Origin: Lonicera japonica
Taxonomy: Eukaryota; Streptophyta; Magnoliopsida; Dipsacales; Caprifoliaceae
Assembly: GCA_021464415.1 (NCBI GenBank)
Contig: CM038468.1
Location: 3,844,001 to 3,908,000 of the forward strand
Direction: 5' to 3'
DNA: 64,000 nt
Part shown: piece after piece, positions 10,070 through 21,824 of the stretch
Layout: every line of letters begins with the position of its first letter
How positions within the stretch are numbered: the first letter of the stretch is position 1
Made by a program: the position numbers and the translations under genes
Notes under the pieces: model-generated
The model's input: only the letters and a program-made list of their open reading frames with translations
Databases searched by the model: none
Told to the model about the DNA's origin: nothing

Positions 10070-13000
10070 TGTTTGACCTCATCGGGTGAACCTAATTTTT
10101 CACGTGATTTCTTTCCTCTTAGTACGTTCCCTATTAGAAATTCACAATTTTAATTGTTATTTTTTGAAAGTGGATCCATAACAAGTTCCCCAAATCTTGA
10201 TTTTTGATAAGTAAATTATAACCGATCAAGGGTAAGGATCTGAGTTCCTTTCCTTCCTCATTTGGTTGCGTTGTATGGAGTAATCTAATTTCGAATACAT
10301 AACCTAGACGTATAAAGAATGACGGCAGATGAGCTGACCGTAAATGCGCGAGATTCGATAACACTTTCCTCTTGAGGAAAAAGGTTTAGCTCCTCTTCTT
10401 GGTGTACATTGCAGAATGAAAACCACTTTCTTCTTATAGCACGGCCGATGATGTGCACTCGTACACAATAATAGACACGCGTCAAATTGTGTCAAAGATG
10501 GTTTAAACTCTGGTTACGAAATGGTTGCGCTTTCGTAGGTAAGAATGGGTGATCCTCAAAGGAATTTAATGTTACTCAGGGTTTTTCCCGAAAGCCTCCC
10601 TTCTGCACAAAGAATCGAGCAACTTCATTTTTGAATTACCTTGAGTACTTAATACAGATAGTAAGATCCGAATTCATTTCAAGTCTTGTGGTCCAATTCT
10701 TTCTGTATGGATCCCTTTGAGGTAGATGCATTCGCTTATGGTGAATCCTCCCATTTTATTCTGTTAAATGATTCATAGCCAGTCAAGGATTGAGTTAAGC
10801 TCTTTTTTTTCCTTATCATATGTAGTCATGTGGAATGATGTTCTTTTGAACCTGCAACTAGAACCCTTGAAAATTTCACTCACATTATCTTTTCGTCTCG
10901 GACCAGACCCATAGGGTTAAAGAGAGAATGAGACTTCATTCTCTAACTATGATTACTAGAGGACGCGTATGCACAAGAATGTTCATAATTTAATGTGGCA
11001 GATCACGGTTCAGAGTTATAATGCGGACCGGTCTTGCATTTTTGGAGACCGGTCCAACAAGGAAATATAGGTCATTTTGAACCTTTTAAACCAATATTTA
11101 GCCACTCTTTTACTCATATTTCAACCTACACACCTTGGAACCTTCTAAAGAGAGAAATAGGGCATTTTAAGAGAGATTTTCATCTACACATCTTCACCAC
11201 ACCAAATCAAACCTCTCATATCACTATTCATTATCTCCTCCATCCTTATCTCCTCCAAGGCTAGGGCTTAAGCAAGGAATTAGAGATTTTGCAATTCAGT
11301 GGTACTTGGCTTTATTCAAGCTTCCAAACTCGATGATCTAGCTTCATTGTCGTGGGAATCTAGTATTAAAAATTATTTTATAACTTATTATTAATTGATT
11401 ACGATTCTTCTACTTGTTTACATAAAAACCAAACTTACTAGAAAGGGGTTTTTAGTATATGATGATATGCTATATTAGTATTAAAATTGATAGTTCAAAT
11501 AGCCCACATTTATATCAAAATGCCTGTTTTAACAAGAAATTACGGCTACACCCTTGGTTTGCATGAAAACCCACTTGGTGTGAGAAGAATCCGGCCTTTC
11601 GACCTCCCGACGGAAGATTCCCAATTTTTTGAAATTCATGTGGTTTAGAGGAAAACGTGTTTTTAGAGTCGCCAATTTCTTTTACAAGAAAACAAACAAA
11701 AGATTGTATAAAAAATAATGCACAAACGAAGCATCTTTTACGCGTTTGAAACCAAATATTATTTTTTTTATTTGTCTTGCTAGGGTTCGGGAACTACGTT
11801 ACAAATTGGGAAGGTGTTAGGCACCCAACTCACCCTTTCAGCCTCTTAATAGATCATGTATTCAATTCCTATTTTAGATATTTTGCAAGTAGTTTGAATA
11901 GTTTTCAAAATAGTCCTTTCAGATAAATTTGGTTTAAGATTGTAATAACGAAATCAAACTTGAGCTTTGTAAGCGCCTATATATTCATTAGTTGAATGAA
12001 ATCAGAGTCTTGTAGTTCCACTTGTTTAGAAATTGTTTTTGTGTTTATTTTTCTTTGAAAACGTGTAAAAATAATGTTTTAGTTTTCTTGCAAAACTTAA
12101 AAAAGACTTATTTAGAAACTAGTGACCGTGCTTGCAAATTATCTAATTTTTTATGTTAAAACTTGTAATTGAAATGCAGAAATAAAATTCATAAGACTTA
12201 CAGAAGAACGTACCTGATGCGCTTAAAAAAGAATAAAGGCTGCGTGCTTTGATTACTTGTTCCTTGCTCGCTTTTTTCTCTCTTTAGAGTTTCCTCTCTC
12301 TAAGTTTCTCTCTCAAAAAACCCTATTTAATGATCTTGACATAACTTTCTTTCTCTAAACTCTCTTGAGTGTTTTTTTCTCCCAAATAAGACCCCAAAGG
12401 TTGTATTTATAGAGAAATTTTTGCTAAAAACACTCCAAAAGGGGCTAGCCGCAGGGCCTGCGGCTAAGGCGTGCGGTTAGGGAGTGCGGCTAAGGCGTGC
12501 AGTTGGGGGTGTGGCTGGCAACCAACCGTGTGGCTAGGGAGTGTGGCTAGCAGCCAACCTTGGTCGTGGTAAGCGAAGTGGCAACATTATTCTTGGCAAG
12601 TTTCCAGTGGATTCAAGGATGTTAAAGTTCAGAGCATAATAGCAGGGATTCCCTAATTGAATTCTATATGCATGTATAATGCTCATTTTGTATAAAAGTA
12701 TATTCACACAAGAGTCGTGGATTAGGGTGTTCACACTTGGAACCTACTTTATTGTTAGCAAAACTTATTAAAGCTAAATATCTACTCTTAAGGGTTCAAG
12801 TGGTGGTTTTTATGCATAAAACCATGTTTGTGAGTTATTAAGCTACACAGAATGTTTGATATGATATTTCACTTGTTAGATATATGTTGATCTTATATTT
12901 GAATTACAAAAACTAAGGATATGGCACAATTGCTTTCTAAATGATCCGGGCTATGAATCATTGAGATTATACACGAGCACTAGTCTATAATCAGTCTTAG

Positions 13001-13844
13001 GTTTGGTCTTTAAAGATTGGGGCTGGAAGTTGGGACATAGTCTCCTGGGTTCAAAACCTGAAACCGTGCACGAAAACTAACGGGAGGCCCTGCTTCCATG
13101 TGGGTGAAAGGCCACGAAATGCAGACCTGCTTGTACTCTTGGATAGCTGCGTGATATACAAGATTACAACTCGAGGTTCTTGAGGTAAACATATGTAAAT
13201 TGTGCCATAAGTTTCCATGTGATATCGGTTATGTATCATCCGTGGATTTTAAAACTATTTAAACAAGTGAGGAAAAGGCTTTTTCCTCAACCATTATATA
13301 TATATATATATGTGTGTGTGAAAGACTCATTTTATAAATTTAGAAAAGGATTTTCTAACAGTTGATTTCATACAAAACTTATTATATAATTCCCACTGAG
13401 TCCTTTTGACTCACCCCATCTATTTTTCAAACAGTTCTTTCTACAGGTTCTTCTAGGAAAATGGAAAAGGGAAAAGGGAAGACACAACTTTGTAGATTGC
13501 CTCAATACCGTTTTCTGATCGCGGGTCCTTCATAATAGAAGGGCCATCGCTCTTGAGACTTAAATTAACGATAGATATTGTACTTTCACCCAACACTTAT
13601 GTACTATATGGAGATTGTAGAATTCATACTTGGGACCTTATTAGAGGATAGTTGTTTCATTATATTATTATTTCTTGCTTTTGTAGGCAGATTTTGTGAA
13701 ATAAAAGTTGTTCTTATTGTCTAAAATATGAATTTTTAAGTTTCTCACAGGATTATGTTCCATTAACCCGCCGTTGGCGTACGGTACCTGTGATGAACTG
13801 GGTCCCAGAGGATAGATTCTATTAACAAGATTTGGCATGTTACA
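10070..13844 (+). repeat. LTR D, 3' LTR of a Tekay-like remnant, with nested LTR
   Basis: The left edge is set by the polypurine tract, and the right edge by GGCATGTTACA at 13844. The shared LTR boxes are present: CCCACTGAGTCCTTTTGACTC followed by CAGGTTC (about 13391-13450), the CCGTGCACG plus GGGTGAAAGGCC box (about 13060-13120), and a terminal CCCGCCGTTGGCGTACGG ... GGGTCCCAGAGG. An inverted GCGGACCGGT/ACCGGTCC pair lies at 11023-11056. It is interrupted by a solo LTR at 11579-12735; without that it is about 2.6 kb. Short ORFs inside are not supported as genes. Confidence 0.7.
11579..12735 (-). mobile_element. Solo LTR of Ogre-like family with CTTGG duplications
   Basis: The unit starts TGTGAGAAGAATCC and ends GTGTTCACA, and both flanks are CTTGG (11574-11578 and 12736-12740), a clean 5-bp target duplication. 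It is related to the LTRs at 21825 and 30796: shared stretches include AAATTGGGAAGGTGTTAGGC and GGGTGTTCACA. At 1157 bp it is shorter than those (about 2.0 kb). Orientation is minus, with a TATAAATAC box at 12403-12411 on that strand. No internal region is attached, so it arose by LTR-LTR recombination. A G-rich short repeat (units like GTGCGGCTAAGG) occupies 12440-12560. Confidence 0.85.
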
Positions 13845-16030
13845 AAAAGTCATTTGAATCAAATCGAGAAATTTTTGAATGAAGAAGAGATTTACCACTC
13901 GCAATTCTTATGTTTTAGCCAATTCTGGTATTTATCCGTGCAGAATTTGAAAAAAAAAACTCTACAAATAGAAGTTGTATAGCTCTGAGTTAGCTATGTG
14001 TTGGCGAAAACCTTGCATCAATCAGAGTTTGTAGCAGAAAGTTATGGCAGAAATACGATCAATGCGCCAGTGGATTGGGTTTGAGCATGAAAGAATACAT
14101 AAATTCATTGTGCAGATATTTACCAAATGGGGTTCTTAGCCTAGATGGAAAGTGTACAGCTCTTTACTCATACCCAGTCCAGTGTTTGAATCCCACGCCC
14201 AACCAACCAATTTATGCTCATTTTTTTAATTATTTTAAAAAAAATTCAATTCCCATATTATTCAGAGAGATAATTTTTTTTAGAGTATCAAGTTCTTTTT
14301 GGTATTGTATTGAGACGGAATTAATTAATATGATCATATACTTCTCTTTCAGTTTGAGTTTGCACAGTTCCCATTATAGTTTTTCAATCGTTACATATCT
14401 GTAAGTTTCCTTTTCAATATTCTTTTTAATTTCTTTCAGCTAATGATCTTTAATACTTAGATTGTTCTTTAATTTTATGTTTGAATATGATTAGTTATTA
14501 AAATTCATGCTTAAATTTGGAATTATTGTTGGAATTTTCGTGCAGAACCCTAAAATTCACGTTTTTGTATTTCATCATAACTTTTTTCGTTTCTTATCCG
14601 TTTTTTGATGATCCACATATCAAAACAACCATATCTTAATTCTTTAAAAAACTCTACTGATTTGGAGACTTAAATCCCAAGATTTTTACAAGTCATTAGG
14701 CCATTTATGTTGCTGGCAGATTGTTTATTTTTCGAAAGTGTTCTACCCATAATTTATATTTAGCGCTTGTTCTTAATTTCTGATTGCTTTCAATTTTTGC
14801 GTACATTTATATGATTTTTTAATTGATTTTTCATTCTTGAATAGAAATATGCTGTTTTATTTAATTATTTTATTGTGCATGAATTTATTAGATACTTTTG
14901 GCCAGTTCGTTAGTTAGGAGTCCGTAAGGAACGGGTATGCCGATGCGATAATTTTTAAAACCCGAATTCAATTCTAATGAATTTTATATAGGTTAATAGG
15001 TCATTATAAATCCAATTTTTATTAAATTATTATCCTAGTATGCTAATCACATACTTTCATAAGAAATTTAATAAAATCTTTACTACAAAAGAACCAAACT
15101 AGTTTGAATTGTTGTTATTGTTCTAAACCCTAACGGTTGACTTAGAGAGCGGTCTATACTCTCTAAATTATTTGGTTATGTATCCATCGTTGTTTTCAGT
15201 AGTCGTTTTAATCTTTACTTTTTGATACCGAAATTGCCCATTTTAAATTTCACTGCCCGTTTTAGTTCAAATTTGATTTCAATCATATTTTAACTTATTT
15301 GAATTAAATTGTGGTAATTACTTAGTATTTCTAAAACTCACATTTAATAAAAGGTTTTGTAGTGTCAAGTACTACTTCACTTTAACAAACAAGTATTTTC
15401 GGTAAAATTCAGTAATGCTTTGATTCCATAATTAGTATTGGTATGTATAGTTCATGTCACGCGTGAATTATTGCAAAAGATACAAGTTTATAAAATCAAT
15501 TAGCTTGTGGAAAGTAGGCTAATTTTTAAAGGAAAATTAATTATGAAAGGATTCCCGATCCAAAAAATTGCCCGTTGTGTTGCCCGGAACGTATGGATAC
15601 CCGTAGCGCTTTTTATTCTTAATTTTAGTTAGAAAAAGTTTCATGCATTTAATTAATTTAGTAAGCTATTTTTACTGTTTATTTTATTTAACTTTATTCC
15701 ATGTTCTTGTTGTGTTAGTTTAGTTTCGTTTAGCATAGTAATTTTTCACTACCTTTAGGATTAGTTTTAGTTGTATGTTCTATTTAGTTTTATTGCCGCT
15801 AGTTATTTTATTTATCAATCTACATTCCATTCTCTCCAAATTTCATCTTTTCTTTATTTTTCCCATCTTCATCTTGAAAGAAACATTTTTAACTTAAAGA
15901 ACTTCCCTCCTCCCAATGGATCAATCTCGGACTTACTGAGTATTTATTACTTGACCGACCACCTACACTTGGGTGTAAAAACTCGCATTATTTTTTCCGA
16001 GTCACTTTTCATATTCTCTCTAGCATAACT
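13845..16030 (+). repeat. Athila-type LTR fragment
   Basis: The stretch is AT-rich with no sustained coding frame. Its order of features matches the Athila LTR at 54600-56140: a block around 15590 (GGATACCCGTAGCGCTTTTT; compare GATACCCCCAACGCTTG near 55764), a long T-rich run, then near 15915-15975 CAATGGATCAATCTCGGAC and CCTACACTTGGG, typical of an Athila LTR 3' end. No primer site follows, and the left edge abuts LTR D, so this is a fragment. An alternative is an Athila leader region. Confidence 0.5.
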
Positions 16031-16239
16031 TTCTTGCCATAAGATGAGTCAGACATATATGATCAATAGCCAAAGGCAAAAGTAATACAAGAAGAAGTGC
16101 TACAAAGTGAGAAAATTATGGTACTAGACAGATGTCCTCAAGAACACATCTCAAATTCTTATATGTGATATGAAGTTAATGGGATGATATGATATTAAAG
16201 AAAACCCTACTAACGGAGTCAATACTAACCACAGACTAT

Positions 16240-17035
16240 GTCAGCCAGATGGCATCCTGTTGTGAGGATCAACCACTCTTGGCAATCTTAACCCCACCAA
16301 ACCACTCGCTTTTGGCAGTCGACTATGCCAGCTAGATGACATCCTATCACGAGGACCACTCACTCTTGGCAGTCGACTGTGCCAACTAGATGACATCCTA
16401 TCACGAGGACCACTCACTCTTGGCAGTCACTAACATGTCATACCTTTTGAGGGTGGCCAGGAGCACCATTTCTTGGAAACCGTTACAAAGGAATCTCTCC
16501 CGAAGTTAACCCCATACTGTGCTAGCCAGATGGCATCTTATCATGAGGATCAACCACTCTTAGCAATCTTAACATCACCCTTCAGACTGTGTCAGCCAGA
16601 CGAAGTCTTATCACGAAGACATCTCGCTCTTAGCAGTTGACTGTGCCAGCCAGATGAAGTCCGATTGCGAGGACTAATCACTCTTGGCAGACACTAAAAT
16701 ATACTTTACCTTTTCCTTCCCTTCATGGATGCGTCCATTGGGAATTACAAGTCAGCCTAAAGTGTGTCAACCAGATGGCATCCTATCGCTAAGAACAACC
16801 ACTCTCGGCAAACATAACCCAACCTTTTTAGGCTACGTCATCCAGATAAAATCCTATTGCAAGGATCCTTTACTCTTGGCAGCCGCTAACATGACATACC
16901 ATCCGAGGGTGGACATAGGTGCCATTTCTTGGAAACTCGTCAGAAAGGAATATCTCCTAATGGAAAGCCCAGTTATAGAAACCAGATGGCGTCCTATCGC
17001 GTGGACCAACCACTCTTGGTAACCACTAATACACC
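16240..17035. repeat. Irregular tandem repeat field (about 50-bp core)
   Basis: A core of about 50 bp (GCCAGCCAGATGGCATCCTA, then GAGGACCAACCACTCTTGGCAG) recurs near 16245, 16332, 16386, 16526, 16596, 16650, 16771, 16842 and 16982, with spacers of variable length. A larger segment is also duplicated: AGGGTGG ... CACCATTTCTTGGAAACC near 16450 recurs near 16905. The open frame at 16684-17022 simply follows the repeat. It resembles the repeat-bearing 3' untranslated zones of Ogre/Tat elements, but no adjoining LTR proves that origin. 16031-16239 and 17036-17320 hold nothing I can identify. Confidence 0.8.
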
Positions 17036-17320
17036 TCCCTAAAGGTCAGGAGTTAACCTTCCCCATAAGGTTAGGAAGTTTTATCAAAACAATGAAGTCA
17101 AGAAGATTTTTTTCAGAATAATCTAAACTCCGAAAACTTTTTCAAATACATTGCAAAGAATGAGAAGTGTTCTTCAGGATTCACAATTCAGAGGGTAAAC
17201 GATAAGATTTGATGCATCCTAGAAATCAAGGGTAAATGCCAGTAATCTCAAAAAACCCGAGGGTGCACTGAGATGGATCTTTTAAGGGTAGACGAAAGAA
17301 TAGATTGATCTATCAAAAAT

Positions 17321-20090
17321 TGTGATGCCCCAAATCCCGTTAAGAGGATTTCACCTCTGGAACCCGGTTAATCACGGTGCTGTACATGACGACGGGTTTA
17401 AATTTCATAACTTAAAATATATTTTTTAGAACACTTCTTGTTTTAAAACTTTGTTCATAATTTTTTTGGTATGTGGAGTCTATAAGTTTCACAAATCCAA
17501 AACTTGTATACAAAGAAATAAATTCTTTTCCAAAATCCTTCCTCCACATTCACATAAAAATATCAATCAAAATGAAAATCACAATTTATATATCAAGATA
17601 AAGTAAATCCTCTAACGAGGTTCCAAATTGTAATATATAAGCTTTACAATATTCATATCTCAAGTGGAATACAAGTGCTATCATATAACTGTGCAAATGT
17701 ATCAAATAAAATAGTCAAGAGTTGTCCATGGACAACTACAATTATCTAGGTCAATCAGAGGTCAATAGACTCCACATATGCGCCATCCCTGAAGATGTAC
17801 TTGCAAGACTGGTTTGAAAAATGGGAGTGAGCCAAATACAGGCTCAGTGGGAACTATAAAGTTTTGTATTTAAAAATACGTTTCAAACCGAGGAATGCGA
17901 GATGCAATAATGAAAGTGAATTATTTTCTTTTATATGATGTATGCATAATAGGTTTCAATCACTCCTTAATGTTCATGAACTTATAGTATCAATGCATCG
18001 AAAATCATTTTATGACATGCATGCTAATGCTTTCCCCACCTCCAAAATATAATAAAATATAAATCATCCAAAAATACAATTAAAACCATATTATTAACAT
18101 AACATAATCTTAAACCATATACGCATGGTAAGGTAATTATCATTAGAGTACGACTAATCCATATCAAGTAAATTTGTATTTCCATCTCGTGTATATATAT
18201 ATATAAACCGTTGGTGAGTTTATAAAACTTAGTACTACAATATGTTAAAAGTATTCATTTTTCGATAATTCCCAGGCCATATAGTAACATTTCCTTAAAT
18301 TAAATCCCGAGCCAATATTTCAATAATACTACGTCTATCTATGCATCACCAAGTTTGCATCTTGTGGCCTTTCACCCACGCTGCAACTGTGCCTCCTATT
18401 TGTTTTCGTGCACAATTTTGGATCTTGCACCTAGAAAACTGTGTCCCAACTTTTGGCCCCAATCTTTAGAGACCATACCTGCGACCGATCTGTGGCTAGC
18501 TCTATTCAACAATCACAATAATCATAATAATAGTTCAGTGGCTCGTCCGGGATGCAATCGTATCACATTGCCACATTTCGGCTATCATAAGCATTTTCCA
18601 TAGCTTGACCAACATGGGAATTTATAGTAAAAATATTTCTAACAAGTATGAATTATCATCTTCATGTGTATCAAGGTGAAATCCCACCACATAGAAACAC
18701 AAAGGTGTATTATGAGTTATATGTCAAGAATCATCAAGTATAACATGTGGTTCAATTGGGTTTTTAGGTATATCAATAATATATCCTCAAATGAAGTTTG
18801 AAATCATCAATTTATATCACACATACATTATTTAAACCATTAGTTTCAATTATCAAGCAAAAACCTAACTTATGTGTGTAAACCCATTTGTAAATCTAAG
18901 GTTTCATACAAAACTTTGTTAAAACCAACATATAATTAGGGGTTCTTATAGAAATGTTATTTTTCATTCATATAGAATGCAAATCTACTAACGAATCACA
19001 AGAAATCAAGCCCAACCCCCATGAACATGCAATTTTTGAAGTTATAGCTAAAATTCCCAATTTTGGTTTGATTACAAGTATACAATGTGTAATAACTTGA
19101 AAATAAGTTAGGGTACTAGTGTTCTAACCTTTTTGGAGTTTTATTTGCGAGTATTGAGCGTTAGATCGAAGTATTGAAGCATAGCTGCCAAGTATCTGCA
19201 AGCCCTAGCTATGGAGGAAGGTAGAAATTATGTACAAGATGATGAATATTGGTGTTTGGAGGATGATTTAGTGTTGATTATGTAGAGATTTTGTTTATGG
19301 ATGATGGATGCCCAAAGATCTCTCAAACTATCCTTTCAATGAGCTCTTATCTCTCTCTAGAGTGTTCTAAGGGTTAGGGTCGAACTATGTGTATAAAGGG
19401 GTGTAAAGATTGGTCTAAAATACTCAAAACAACCCAAATTCCCTTGCCAGACTGGTCTCCAAAAATGCTAGAAGGTCCGCGCTATAGCATTTGCGGGTCT
19501 AGAGCACTGTTCTTATTTTGGTAATAATTTTTCGTTCGGAACCCTGATTTGGCTGATCTTTACGTCCACGGAAAGGTAATTCAAATATATACAACTTCTT
19601 CATAGGAGGTTTACCCAAATCCTGGATGGATTAATTCCAAAAATTCGTAGAAGACAATAGTTTGCTATCGAGTTACGATATGATGAGATTTTGTTAATCG
19701 GCTTACTTTGCACGTTGTTTTGACCAACGAGGAGCTTGAATTGGCTTTCGGTCAAAACACGAAAGTCATAGAATGGATCAACACCTAGACATCAGCATAA
19801 TAAAGGACTTAATTGGATAAGAGATGAAAAAGTTATGATCTCTTAAAGTTTGCTAATATTTATAAATCGTGTAAAACCATAACGCGCTATTAACAATTTG
19901 ATTTCAATTCGAACCACTAGAATCATGGAACGATTACTCATGCAAGTGTAAATATACTAATGTGAGTCATATAAAGCATTGGAGTAGTATAATTCCCCAT
20001 AAATCAAGACTTCATGCCTCAAAGTGAGATGAATGAGTGATTTAGGCTAATGCGAAGAGATTAAATAGTAAATCTAACATGGGCATTACA
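17321..20090 (-). repeat. 3' LTR of the outer minus-strand element (2770 bp)
   Basis: Read on the minus strand it starts TGTAATGCCC (20090) and ends GGGGCATCACA (17321). It has the boxes shared with LTR A, inverted as expected: GGGAGTGAGCCAAATACAGG near 17823-17845 and GGCCTTTCACCCA ... CGTGCACA near 18366-18415. Near 19447-19495 are GACTGGTCTCC and GGTCCGCGC, remnants of the inverted GGACCGGT module seen in LTRs D and E. No gene is supported. Confidence 0.85.
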
Positions 20091-20135
20091 AATCTCCCCT
20101 CCTTAAGAATTTTCTTCCTTAAAATTTAAGGAAAG
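20091..20135 (-). promoter_or_regulatory. Polypurine tract of outer element
   Basis: On the minus strand the bases just before the LTR start read CTTAAGGAGGGGAGATT, the same tract type as in element A. It shows that 17321-20090 is the 3' LTR and that the internal region extends rightward. Confidence 0.75.
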
Positions 20136-21545
20136 GGGATAGGACACAAGGTAACGCTCGCAGCTATCAAGCTTTGGAAGTTCCCTTTCTCTTAAGGTGT
20201 AACTATAATTTCGAAAGACCACGATATCGTCTAAGGATAACTAAATGACTTTCTTTCTCCCAAAAGAGTAAACAAACAGTGAATTCTAAGGGATGTAAAT
20301 GTTTTCCATCTAACCACCATATTATAAAATCGAGAAAATATCCATAACAATAATTATCTGTTATTGCGGCATAAAAGATTCCAAGCAACAAAATTATGGA
20401 TCTACTAGATTTTATACAACCCATATATGGCTTCCAATAACAAATATGGAAGAATTTTCAAATGTTGCACTTTTCAAGACAGGGCAAATTTTGGATGCTA
20501 ACACTAGCTCTCGGCTCCAAGGCATACAAAATTCCAAATCAAAAAATTAGGGTGTAAGGCTTGATTGAAAAAAAAATTCAAAAATAGGCCTAGGTTTTAC
20601 TGTCGGACTGGTATGCCTGTTCCTCCAGACCGGGTCGCAACATAACTTGCCCCAAATTTTTACACACTGGACTAGTATGCCAAAAAGGCCGGACCAGTGC
20701 GTAGCCTATCTCATGTTGGGTCATAGCGGACTCGGGTATATAACCAAGGGGTTGAAATCCACTATACCACGAAGAATACTTAAAATAGGGTCTAAGATAA
20801 GATAACTCAAACTTTAAAACAAGGAAATGAAGACGCATCTGAGAAGTGATAGAAACGTCAACCTTTACACGTTTAGTTCAAGGTTCAAAACTATGTTGCC
20901 CTATTCAACATGACTATGCAAGAGGAAGAGAAGAAACTCGGGCTTTTCAAGGGTTCACAACCTATCACTCATCAAAAACCAAATTTAGAAAAACTCATTG
21001 TGAATCCACCACTTATAAGGCAAAAAGGTTAGGTTACATACATTAGCCTCATGAGATTCCACGCTTCCACTAAAGTGTAAATTCAAAATACATCTCCTAA
21101 AGGTGTAATTCATGTCTTATACAAGGATTTTAGTTCAATTCCCTGACTTAGAGACCAATTCCAAATACAACGCTCAACAAGGGAATTTATAAGGAAAAAC
21201 GAGTTTATACCATGCTATCAAACACCAATTCCCTTCCTTAGAGGATTAGTCACTAAATTGTGTTCCCAAAAGATTTTAATTCGGAGTACTTCCTCAGTCT
21301 CTATACTCAACTCAAAGGATGGTCAGAAGATTTCATAATTGAATTACTAAATCAATCTTCCATCTAAGTTCTTGAAGGAAATGGGAAGGTTTTAAATAAA
21401 ATCTTAACACTCGCCTTCGAGTTTAAGTCATGAAAACGCTCAACGTTAAAGGTTTTCGAGCACATCTATTAGAATCTTCCATAATAGATCTTGCTGCACT
21501 ATAATCAAGATTTCATCCCTCAAAGTTAGATTAATGAATGATTTA
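20136..21545 (-). other. Decayed internal region of outer element
   Basis: No gag, protease, RT or integrase motif is recognisable in any frame. Around 20600-20760 there is GACTGGTATGCC ... GGACTAGTATGCC ... GGCCGGACCAG and a TATATAACC, reminiscent of the GGACCGGT module of LTRs D and E, so part of it may be rearranged LTR. About 40 bases at 21506-21545 duplicate 21746-21790. The primer site and most of the 5' LTR are missing. Confidence 0.45.
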
Positions 21546-21824
21546 GGGACTTAATCACATAAGAGACGAAAAAGTTATGATCTCTCAAAGTTTGCTAAAA
21601 TTTATGAATTGCGTAAAACCAAAACACGCTATTAACAATCCGATTTTAATTTGAACCACTCGAATCATGGAACGATTACTCAAGCAAGAGTAAATATACT
21701 AATATGAGTAGTATAAAGCACTAGAGTGATATAATTCTCCATAAATCAAGATTTCATCCCTCAAAGTGAGATTAATGAATGATTTAGTCTAATGCGAAGA
21801 GATAAACTAGTAAATCTAACATGG
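21546..21824 (-). repeat. Remnant of 5' LTR of outer element, interrupted
   Basis: This matches 19800-20080 of the left LTR (for example GAAAAAGTTATGATCTCT and GGAACGATTACTCA). It ends in TCTAACATGG at 21824, and the missing last bases GGGCATTACA appear at 32812-32821 after the nested element. CATGG at 21820-21824 and 32809-32813 is the duplication made by the nested insertion. Confidence 0.85.
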
